From: Bordetella parapertussis
GTDB taxonomy: Bacteria; Pseudomonadota; Gammaproteobacteria; Burkholderiales; Burkholderiaceae_B
NCBI GenBank assembly: GCA_943331855.1
Contig: CALQNE010000020.1
Span: 1 to 26,674, forward strand
Direction: 5' to 3'
DNA length: 26,674 nucleotides
Shown here piece by piece: positions 7,403 to 14,562 of this stretch. A model generated the notes under the pieces. The model did no database searches. It saw only the letters and a list, made by a program, of their open reading frames with translations, and was not told where the DNA came from. Position 1 is the stretch's first letter. Each line of letters begins with the position of its first letter. The translations under genes were made by a program, and so were the position numbers.

Positions 7403-8583
7403 GCGCTAAACAATCGTTTGATTTTGCTCCAAATAATGCTGAGCAAGACGCGTACTGGGTTCATTGACTGAGACGCGAGCGGTGCTGCATCATCTGGATC
7501 TTGCAGCCGCTGTGTCACATTTTTACCAAAGTCAGCTACCATTCGACGCACAAATTCTTGCACTAAGCCCGAGCGTGAAAACTGCGCCAGCGGACCTTGC
7601 AAGGTATAGGTCAAATCCACAGAAACTTGCGTGCGCGCAACCTCAAGGGCCATCAGTTGATAACGCACATCGCCCGTGGCGCGCGACTGACTGAGTGAAT
7701 CCTGCCCCGTTCCCCTCAAGGTGGCGCAGCGTTTGACCTCGTCGCGTTCGATCGTCGCACTACCTTTAAATTTTGCCGCCATCGGACCGAACTTAATCGC
7801 GATATAGCCCTCAACGCGCTCGGGGGTCTGCGCATCAATTTGCGCACCGGGCAAACAGCCCGCTACGGCGTTCAAATCAGACATGAAAGACCACACCGAT
7901 TCAATCGCAAACGGCACTTCAAAAGAAGCATTGACTCGTGTACCTTTACCCTCTTGCACATTTTTTTCTGGTACGGCTGCAGAAGCCGACGCAACATCAC
8001 TGACAATGCGCTTGGCCTCAAAACTCGTAAAGTTTTGCACAGCGACAGAGTTCGCCACTGAAACCGTCACGCCTTGTCCAGTTTCGTCACGCAACGTCTG
8101 AACAGCTGGATCAGGCTGCTCACGCAACTCTTTTAAGACAGCCAAGATCGCAGACACAATCCCCATATAACCGGTGCATCGACATAAATTACCAGCAAGC
8201 TCAATGCGCACGCGATTCTCATCAGCTTCAGGTAAACGCAAAACGATATCGCGCGCTGTCGCCAGCATCCCAGGCGTACAGTATCCGCATTGCAACGCAT
8301 GATGCGCAGTAAACGCTGCGCGTAAACGCGACATCACCGGGTCAGCTGCATACCCTTCAATCGTCGTGATTATGCGGCCTTCACACGCAACAGCATAGGT
8401 AATGCACGAACGGATGGGCATACCATCCAAGAGCACTGTACATGCGCCACAGACCCCATGTTCGCAGCCGAGATGGGTGCCCGTAAGCTGCACGGTATCG
8501 CGCAAAAAATCACCTAGATGTGTGCGGTCAGAGACAGCCTTCTGGATCGATTTTCCGTTGACCAAGAGCGTGACAAGTTTCAT
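7399..8583 (-). CDS. [2Fe-2S] small subunit of molybdenum hydroxylase fused to a CoxG (SRPBCC) domain
   Basis: The electron-transfer subunit of the hydroxylase encoded by the two preceding genes, with an extra domain. Residues 1-155 are a normal CoxS-type protein: Cys40, 45, 48 and 60 hold the plant-type [2Fe-2S] cluster and Cys99, 102, 134 and 136 the second cluster. After a variable linker (156-215), residues 217-360 form a CoxG-type SRPBCC domain (FEVPFAIESVWSFMSDLNAV; CLPGAQI; KFGPMAAKFKGSATIER). The tail MNPVRVLLSIIWSKIKRLFSA (374-394, quoted in part as its hydrophobic-basic core) looks like a membrane-associating helix. CoxG is normally a separate protein linked to membrane attachment and quinone use of CO dehydrogenase. 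The fusion would bind the electron-exit subunit to the membrane or quinone. The start overlaps the medium-subunit stop by four bases (ATGA). Confidence 0.93.
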   Translation of the reverse strand: MKLVTLLVNGKSIQKAVSDRTHLGDFLRDTVQLTGTHLGCEHGVCGACTVLLDGMPIRSCITYAVACEGRIITTIEGYAADPVMSRLRAAFTAHHALQCGYCTPGMLATARDIVLRLPEADENRVRIELAGNLCRCTGYMGIVSAILAVLKELREQPDPAVQTLRDETGQGVTVSVANSVAVQNFTSFEAKRIVSDVASASAAVPEKNVQEGKGTRVNASFEVPFAIESVWSFMSDLNAVAGCLPGAQIDAQTPERVEGYIAIKFGPMAAKFKGSATIERDEVKRCATLRGTGQDSLSQSRATGDVRYQLMALEVARTQVSVDLTYTLQGPLAQFSRSGLVQEFVRRMVADFGKNVTQRLQDPDDAAPLASQSMNPVRVLLSIIWSKIKRLFSA

Positions 8584-9425
8584 GCAGCGACTCGCAAACC
8601 AAAAGCCTGTTCAAGGCACCGCTTCACCGCAGTCGCGGCCATACGACGCCCAAGGACATCCAACTGCGCAATCGACGCCGTCAAGGCGGCATCAATTGCC
8701 GCTTCGGAGGCAACAGCAACACCTGACTGCGCCACGTGTGCGGCAAGTTCGTTCAACGCAACCGGTGCACCGTCTAACGCTCCAACCACAATCTGTGCCG
8801 ATCCCGTAGCCGGCTCGAAATAGACCGCACAGCTGGCCTCGGCAAACTCGCCCGTTTTTCTGCAAAACTTGTAATAGCCCCAGCGCGCCGCCGTCGTCAT
8901 CTGCGGGATATGCAAGGCCGTAATGATGTCGTGCTCGGCCAATACGGTGGTGTATGCCGCCAGCATGAAGTCGTGCATTGGGATCAAGCGCGGCACTTGC
9001 CCATGGGCACAAACCTCAACCTGCGCCTCAAGTGCCGTCGCGGCCAGAATCCAGTCAGCTGCTGGGTCCGCGTGTGCCAAACTACCACCTACGGTACCGC
9101 GATTACGCACTGAGCGATAAGCAATTCGTGCGGCCATTTCTTGCACGGGATGGCCCCTGAGTTTTTCAAAACGGCCATCCTCAAGTTCAGCATGCGTCAC
9201 GCAGGCACCTAGGCGTAAGCGCCCCTCGATGAGGGTCACATCACGCAATTCACTCAAGCTCGATACATCGAGGACTTGCGCCGGACGTGCCAGGCGCAAA
9301 TTAAGCATCGGCCCTAATGATTGGCTTCCCGCTATCAACTTGGCTTGCCCACCAGACTGCGCAAGTTTCTGCAAGGCCTCAATCAGGGTCGCCGGCCTGA
9401 TGTATTCAAATTGTGCGGCTTTCAT
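8580..9425 (-). CDS. FAD-binding medium subunit of molybdenum hydroxylase (CoxM-like)
   Basis: A 281-residue flavoprotein of the xanthine-oxidase/CO-dehydrogenase medium-subunit family. It passes electrons from the [2Fe-2S] subunit to an acceptor through FAD. The FAD-binding loops are visible: IAGSQSLGPMLNLRLARP (31-48) and RNRGTVGGSLAHADPAADW (107-125), followed by the usual C-terminal domain. The length is standard, and no signal peptide is present, so the complex is cytoplasmic. Both ends overlap neighbouring genes by four bases (ATGA), which indicates translational coupling of the L-M-S set. Confidence 0.95.
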   Translation of the reverse strand: MKAAQFEYIRPATLIEALQKLAQSGGQAKLIAGSQSLGPMLNLRLARPAQVLDVSSLSELRDVTLIEGRLRLGACVTHAELEDGRFEKLRGHPVQEMAARIAYRSVRNRGTVGGSLAHADPAADWILAATALEAQVEVCAHGQVPRLIPMHDFMLAAYTTVLAEHDIITALHIPQMTTAARWGYYKFCRKTGEFAEASCAVYFEPATGSAQIVVGALDGAPVALNELAAHVAQSGVAVASEAAIDAALTASIAQLDVLGRRMAATAVKRCLEQAFGLRVAA

Positions 9426-11791
9426 GAAGGTTGAACCTTCGTTTGTGCAAGCGCCTCGAGCACGCGGCGCGGCGTGAGTGGCGTACGAGCCAGTTCGGTG
9501 GCGCCAACCCGGCGCAGTGCATCATTGACCGCACCAAAAATCGCGGCAGGCGGCGCAATCGCACCACCCTCTCCCATCCCTTTCGCGCCAAACTCCGTAT
9601 GTGGTGAAGGCGTTTCAAAATGATCCATTCGAATATTGGGCACTTCAGTCGCACCTGGCATCACATAATCTGCAAGTGTTGAGGCTAACGGTTGCGCCAA
9701 GTCGTCATAACGCATCTCTTCGTAGAGTGCAGTACCAATGCCTTGCGCAACGCCACCAATCGTTTGACCTTCAACCACCATCGGATTAACCAACACACCA
9801 CAATCTTCAACGACGACATAATCCAAAATCTCGATACCACCCATCTGAGGATCGACAGCCACTAACGCCACGTGGGTGGCGTAACTAAAAGCGCCCGTAT
9901 CCACGCGAGGCTTATAACCGACGGTTGCCTCTAAACCTACAGGGTCAACATCTTTAGGTAATAACTGGGGGCTCAGATACCAGGCGTTTGCAATCTCGGC
10001 TAACGAAACACTCTTACCACTGCCATGCACCGACCCATTTTGAATTGACACCGCACTTGTATCAACTTGCAGCAGGTGCGCGCCAATCTTCAAGATTTGC
10101 GGCAATAGTTTCTGACAGGCTTGCGAAACTGCGCCACCCGACATCACCAGTGAGCGTGAGGCATAGGTGCCACTGGAGTACGGCGTCTGGCCCGTGTCAC
10201 CATGCGTCACACGCATTTTCTCAAGATCAATTCCCAAAACCTCGTGTGCAATTTGCGCGAAGGTGGTTTCCATTCCTTGCCCATGCGAATGCACACCTAC
10301 GCGAATTTCAAGACCGCCATCGGGCGTCATACGCACCATCGCCTGATCAAAGCCTGGCACAATCGGCATACCCCAGGCCGCGAACACCGAAGTGCCGTGA
10401 GCAGATTGCTCGGTGTAGGTCGCCAAGCCCACTCCGATTAAACGTCCGTCTGCCTCACCTTGTTGTTGTCGCGCTCGCACCGCATTAACATTAATCATTT
10501 CTAGCGCACGTCTGACGCTTGCCGGATAGTCACCACTATCAAAGTGCTTGTTCGCCACGTTGATATAAGGCATTTGCTCGGGTTGTACTAAATTTTCAAG
10601 ACGAATTTCCCAAGGCTCGCGGCCGACTTCAAGTGCAAGTGCATTGAGCGTGAGTTCCATCGCAAAACATACGCCGGTGCGTGCGACACCCCGATAAGGA
10701 ACAAAACCGGGCTTGTTTGTGGCAACGCATTGGGTCACACAGCGATACCCATCAAACGCATAGGGGCCAGGCAAGTTACCGATCGCTTGACCAGGTTCGA
10801 TTCCAATCGTAAACGGCCAGACTGAATAGGCGCCACCATCGATCGTAATTTTTGCGTCAAGCGCCAACAACCGGCCACGACGATCTGCGTAGGCAGTCAT
10901 TTCGTAGTGATGTTCTCGGGTGTTCGCGCCTGCAATCAAATGCTCGCGGCGATCTTCCAGATAGCGAAAAGGCTTGCGATACGTTTTAGCCAACCAGGCC
11001 ACGCACAACTCTTCTTGCTGGAGCACACACTTATAACCAAAGGCGCCACCAACATCGGGCGATATCACCCTGACTTGGCCTTGATCCATTTGCAGATACT
11101 GAGCAAGCGCCGTACGAATTAAGTGCGGGACTTGCGTCGCACTGACCACAACCAACTGATTCGCCTGATGATCCCAATAGGCAAGCACCGCCTTACCTTC
11201 AAGCGGTACCATGCACTGACGCGCAAGACTCATCTTGCGATGAACCACAACGTCTGCTTTTGCAGCAAGTGCGTCAAAATTTTTATCGATCGACAAGGTC
11301 ACGAAGGCATTATCTTTCCATTGCTCGTGCACCAAGTGCTCGGTCGCTTTCATCGAACTCAAAACATCGGCATACGCAGGCAAATCTTCGTAGTCAACTT
11401 GCACCGTTTCAAGCAAGTCCTCTGCCTCAGCACGCGTTGCCGCATAGCCCATGACAACCGGCTCACCAACAAAGCGTACTTTTTGACTTGCCAAAGGAGG
11501 ATGCGAGGACAACTGATACGTGGGCAAAGAAGAGTCTGCCGTGATATCCAGAACATCGGTCAACATCGTGCGCGTCAATACCGAAGACTGACTCGCCTCT
11601 GGAATCACGATCGAGGTAATTCGGGCATGCGCCAGTGGACTGCGCATAAACGCAACTTCAGACAATCCAGGCATCACCATATCTGCGACAAAATTTCCGG
11701 TGCCTTGCAGATGCCGGTGATCTTCTTTGCGCAGCACGCGCGCCCCAATCCCTTGGGGTTTGATACGCGCGCTGCTACCTGGATGTCCCAT
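9422..11791 (-). CDS. Molybdopterin-binding large subunit, xanthine dehydrogenase/CoxL family
   Basis: The 789-residue catalytic subunit, carrying molybdopterin cytosine dinucleotide. It contains GVGARVLRKED-like N-terminal residues, VGEPV (108-112), the cofactor loop PDVGGAFGYK (245-254), the active-site loop VPYRGVAR (364-371) and the catalytic Glu741 in GAKGMGEGGAI. True CO dehydrogenase has a cysteine in this loop (AYRCSFR) that binds copper; here glycine stands in its place, so CO is very unlikely as substrate. The expected reaction is hydroxylation of an aldehyde or a heteroaromatic ring carbon using water. There is no Tat signal, so it is cytoplasmic. It lies 36 bases after the TRAP receptor gene with only a weak ribosome site. 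The substrate is not determined. Confidence 0.94.
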   Translation of the reverse strand: MGHPGSSARIKPQGIGARVLRKEDHRHLQGTGNFVADMVMPGLSEVAFMRSPLAHARITSIVIPEASQSSVLTRTMLTDVLDITADSSLPTYQLSSHPPLASQKVRFVGEPVVMGYAATRAEAEDLLETVQVDYEDLPAYADVLSSMKATEHLVHEQWKDNAFVTLSIDKNFDALAAKADVVVHRKMSLARQCMVPLEGKAVLAYWDHQANQLVVVSATQVPHLIRTALAQYLQMDQGQVRVISPDVGGAFGYKCVLQQEELCVAWLAKTYRKPFRYLEDRREHLIAGANTREHHYEMTAYADRRGRLLALDAKITIDGGAYSVWPFTIGIEPGQAIGNLPGPYAFDGYRCVTQCVATNKPGFVPYRGVARTGVCFAMELTLNALALEVGREPWEIRLENLVQPEQMPYINVANKHFDSGDYPASVRRALEMINVNAVRARQQQGEADGRLIGVGLATYTEQSAHGTSVFAAWGMPIVPGFDQAMVRMTPDGGLEIRVGVHSHGQGMETTFAQIAHEVLGIDLEKMRVTHGDTGQTPYSSGTYASRSLVMSGGAVSQACQKLLPQILKIGAHLLQVDTSAVSIQNGSVHGSGKSVSLAEIANAWYLSPQLLPKDVDPVGLEATVGYKPRVDTGAFSYATHVALVAVDPQMGGIEILDYVVVEDCGVLVNPMVVEGQTIGGVAQGIGTALYEEMRYDDLAQPLASTLADYVMPGATEVPNIRMDHFETPSPHTEFGAKGMGEGGAIAPPAAIFGAVNDALRRVGATELARTPLTPRRVLEALAQTKVQPS

Positions 11792-11802
11792 GCTTCACAC
11801 TC

Positions 11803-11821
11803 GATTCAAACAAGATTCAAA
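11803..11821. repeat. Direct repeat of GATTCAAA, 11-base period
   Basis: GATTCAAA occurs at 11803-11810 and again at 11814-11821, one helical turn apart, in the short gap before the hydroxylase large-subunit gene. It could be a regulator half-site pair or chance in a small AT-rich gap. Confidence 0.25.
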
Positions 11822-11827
11822 TAAAAA

Positions 11828-12922
11828 TTAACGGCGATTCACCGCTGCGAAAGTGTAGTTATCCAGAGTTGCCTCAGCCAAGCGGAACCAACTGGCTTCA
11901 CTTTGCTGGAACTTCTGCCACTCTGGGAAAATCGCTGCAAAATCTGGATTTTTTTCTGACAGCTCTTTCCACAGATCTTGAGAGGCTTGATACGTTGCAT
12001 CCATCACATCTTTTGAGAACAGATTCACTTTAGCGCCACCACCGATCAACTTACGCAAGGCCTCAGGATTTTTAGCGTCGTAATTGGCCAGCATTTTGAG
12101 CGTTTGTTCATTACAGGCAACTTCAAACGCTGCCTGATATGCGGGCGGCAAGGCCGCAAACGCCTTGTCATTGACCATGGTGGTAATAGAGGCACTGCCT
12201 TCGAACCAACCTGGCGCATAGTAAAACGGCGCAACTTTATTTAAACCAAGTTTTTCGTCATCGTACGGACCGATCCACTCAGCAGCGTCAATCGTCCCTT
12301 TTTCGAGCGATGAGTAAATATCGCTAGGCGGAATCTGCTGCGGGACTGCACCGAGCTTTGACAGCACCATTCCACCGATACCACCGATACGAATTTTCAA
12401 CCCTTTAAGATCTGCCAGAGACTTAATCTCTTTGCGATACCAACCGCCCATTTGCACGCCAACGTTGCCACAGGTGAAATTAATGATGTTGTATTTTTTG
12501 TAGACCTCACGCACTAAGGGTAGTCCGCCGCCATACATCAACCACGCATTGTGTTGACGGGCATTCAAGCCATAACTTAGCCCTGTATCAAACGTCAGTG
12601 CGGTGTTCTTGCCAATAAAGTAAGTGCTTAAGGTGTGATTACATTCAACGGTACCGTTGCTGACACCATCCATACTTTGTGGTGCCGGCATGATTTCACC
12701 ACCTGCAAATACACGAATTTCAAATTTACCGTCTGTGAGCTGACCAACGCGTTTGCCGAGCTCTTCTGCAGAACCATAGATCGTATCGAGTGTCTTGGGC
12801 CAGCTGGTCGACATACGCCATTTGACCGTAGGGCTTGCTTGAGCAAAAGCGGGTGCGCCAATTGCGGCTAAACCAGCGCCAGCTGCTGTTGCTGTTTGGG
12901 TAAGAAAGCGACGTCGTTGCAT
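11828..12922 (-). CDS. Tat-exported TRAP transporter solute-binding protein (DctP/TakP-like)
   Basis: A 364-residue periplasmic receptor of the TRAP family, in the subgroup associated with 2-oxo acids, mannitol and chloroaromatic acids. A twin-arginine signal (RRRFLTQ, residues 3-9, ending near AFAQA) precedes KWRMSTSWPKTLDTIYG and the domain-linking segment LADLKGLKIRIGG. Later elements such as IDAAEWIGPYDD carry ligand-contacting positions. The ATG at 12922 is chosen because GGAG stands at a normal distance and the Tat motif follows at once; the frame stays open to 13060 without meaning. No DctQ or DctM membrane gene lies in the window, so its transporter must be elsewhere. It has its own promoter, matching that of marR, and leads into the hydroxylase genes, so it probably captures the pathway substrate. 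Confidence 0.94.
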   Translation of the reverse strand: MQRRRFLTQTATAAGAGLAAIGAPAFAQASPTVKWRMSTSWPKTLDTIYGSAEELGKRVGQLTDGKFEIRVFAGGEIMPAPQSMDGVSNGTVECNHTLSTYFIGKNTALTFDTGLSYGLNARQHNAWLMYGGGLPLVREVYKKYNIINFTCGNVGVQMGGWYRKEIKSLADLKGLKIRIGGIGGMVLSKLGAVPQQIPPSDIYSSLEKGTIDAAEWIGPYDDEKLGLNKVAPFYYAPGWFEGSASITTMVNDKAFAALPPAYQAAFEVACNEQTLKMLANYDAKNPEALRKLIGGGAKVNLFSKDVMDATYQASQDLWKELSEKNPDFAAIFPEWQKFQQSEASWFRLAEATLDNYTFAAVNRR

Positions 12923-12949
12923 GCGGTTCTCCAAGGAATGAGTTAAATG

Positions 12950-12978
12950 AGCATACTGATAGATGAAGCAAAGATCAA
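12950..12978 (-). promoter_or_regulatory. Promoter/operator of the TRAP receptor-hydroxylase unit
   Basis: On the minus strand TTGATC (12978-12973), a 17-base spacer and TATGCT (12955-12950) form a promoter with its start site about 20 bases before the ATG. The last spacer bases and the -10 read CTATCAGTATGC. The same arrangement, with CATCAGTATACG and an identical 17-base spacer length, stands before marR. The agreement of 11 in 12 bases between the + strand sequences at 12951-12962 and 18687-18698 supports a shared regulator. Confidence 0.6.
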
Positions 12979-12998
12979 CAACTAGACATACGACGGCC

Positions 12999-14543
12999 TC
13001 AGCTTTTGACGCCGTAACCACCTCCACCCGGCAAGCCGAGCTCGAGAATATCGCCCTCAATCATATCGACCACACCTTTGGGATGTTCGACTGATTTTCC
13101 ATTGAGCCACACGTGACCCGTGCGACCCGCCTGCCCACCCTGAATTCCCTTGGCAGGCACGCGCGTTCGTTCTGTTAATAAAGAAACACGTAGTCGCCCG
13201 GGCCAGCGCGACTGAAAGGATACTTTCTGACCCATTCCACCGCGATGCGCGCCTTCGCCACCCGAGCCGTCGATCAGACTTTTACAACCAAACAATACCG
13301 GCGAAAGCATCTCAGCCACTTCGATCGGCGTGTTTGAAATATTGGCAGGAAAACCAGACGTCGGTGGGCCGTCGCGATCACGCATCGCGCCCATTCCACC
13401 ATTAAAAAAGAGAATGCTTGAAAATGATGTGCCAAGCAACGGATTCACGCCACGCATCAGCACAGACCAAAGTGGCGTACCACTATCGGCTTGAACGCGT
13501 TCGGGCATCACTGAAGCAAGCGCTTCAAACACTGCAGCCTGTAGTTGATGACCAATTAAGTGACGCGCTCCAACCGCAGCAGGTGGCTTGGCGTTGACGA
13601 TGGTCCCTTCGGGTGCAATGACTTTAAATAAGCGCGTAAAGCCATCGTTATTGGGGATACCCGGTGACAACAAACATTTAAAAGGATAGATCGTATATGC
13701 GTAGGTGTGATTGAAGGTTTCATTAATCCCAAAACGAACCTGCGCCGTGCTACCGGTGTAATCGATGGTCACGCCATCATGGCTCACAATAATTTTTGCC
13801 TGGATTTTGATACGCTCATCCCAACCATCCGACTCAACAGAGCCGTGATACACACCTGGCGGAATTTTGCGCAACTCACGCAAGGCGGCATCTTCGGAAG
13901 CTTTGAAAATCGCAGCCGCGATCTCATTGATATCACTCAGTCCATATTCTTCAAGCAACTCAACCAGACGACGTTCAGCAACGCGCAGCGCACCGACTTG
14001 CGCCTCGATATCACCGCGCACTTGCTGCGGTAAACGCACGTTAGCCTCGAGCATTTGCATCACCCAGGGATTAAATACCCCTGCCTCAGCCAGCTTAATC
14101 ACAGGGAACCGAATACCTTCTTCAAAAACCTCACCTGCATCCGCTGACCACTGGCGACCACCTACGTCTGACAAGTGTGCCACCGCCATCGCAAAAGCCA
14201 CCAGGCGCTCACCAACAAAAATAGGGGCCACCATGGTTGCATCAGGCAAATGGCCTGTGCCAATCCAAGGGTCGTTGGTAAAAAGGATATCACCAGGCTT
14301 CAAGGACTCTTGCGGAAAAACTTTTAAAATCCCTTTAAGCGATAAAGGTGCGGTACCAATAAAGCCAGGGATACTCAGCGCAGACTGCGCCACCAAACGC
14401 GCCTCAGGATCAAGCAGAACGCAAGCAAAGTCGTTAGACTCGCGCACCACCGTCGAAAACGAAGTGCGCTTTAACGTTGCGCCCGCTTCATCAGTAATGG
14501 CGATCAGTCGATTCCAGTAAATCTCTAGGTCAATCGGGCTCAT
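12999..14543 (-). CDS. hyuB: HyuB: hydantoinase B/oxoprolinase/acetone-carboxylase family subunit
   Basis: A 514-residue partner subunit of the ATP-dependent hydantoinase, oxoprolinase and acetone/acetophenone carboxylase family. Members hydrolyse lactam or imide rings, or carboxylate ketones, with ATP-driven activation by HyuA. Family segments are visible: DLEIYWNRL near the start, TSFSTVVRESNDFAC (26-40), GDILFTNDPWIGTGHLPD (83-100), the VAHLSDVGG region, and a glycine-rich C-terminus ending LPGGGGYGV. The length is close to the usual 520-580. It follows hyuA after 19 bases, and its ribosome site is weak, so it is probably coupled to hyuA. Which of the three reaction types applies cannot be decided from sequence; the nearby reductase and hydroxylase make ring opening attractive. 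Confidence 0.93.
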   Translation of the reverse strand: MSPIDLEIYWNRLIAITDEAGATLKRTSFSTVVRESNDFACVLLDPEARLVAQSALSIPGFIGTAPLSLKGILKVFPQESLKPGDILFTNDPWIGTGHLPDATMVAPIFVGERLVAFAMAVAHLSDVGGRQWSADAGEVFEEGIRFPVIKLAEAGVFNPWVMQMLEANVRLPQQVRGDIEAQVGALRVAERRLVELLEEYGLSDINEIAAAIFKASEDAALRELRKIPPGVYHGSVESDGWDERIKIQAKIIVSHDGVTIDYTGSTAQVRFGINETFNHTYAYTIYPFKCLLSPGIPNNDGFTRLFKVIAPEGTIVNAKPPAAVGARHLIGHQLQAAVFEALASVMPERVQADSGTPLWSVLMRGVNPLLGTSFSSILFFNGGMGAMRDRDGPPTSGFPANISNTPIEVAEMLSPVLFGCKSLIDGSGGEGAHRGGMGQKVSFQSRWPGRLRVSLLTERTRVPAKGIQGGQAGRTGHVWLNGKSVEHPKGVVDMIEGDILELGLPGGGGYGVKS

Positions 14544-14562
14544 GATTTAGTCTTTGCCTTGT

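Noticed and set aside
9422..11791. Aerobic CO dehydrogenase
   Set aside because: The copper-binding cysteine of the AYRCSFR loop is missing (PYRGVAR instead).
11123..11824. 233-codon open frame antisense to the hydroxylase large subunit
   Set aside because: Its product is low-complexity, rich in His and Arg, with no family resemblance; the opposite strand encodes a complete, motif-rich CoxL-type protein.
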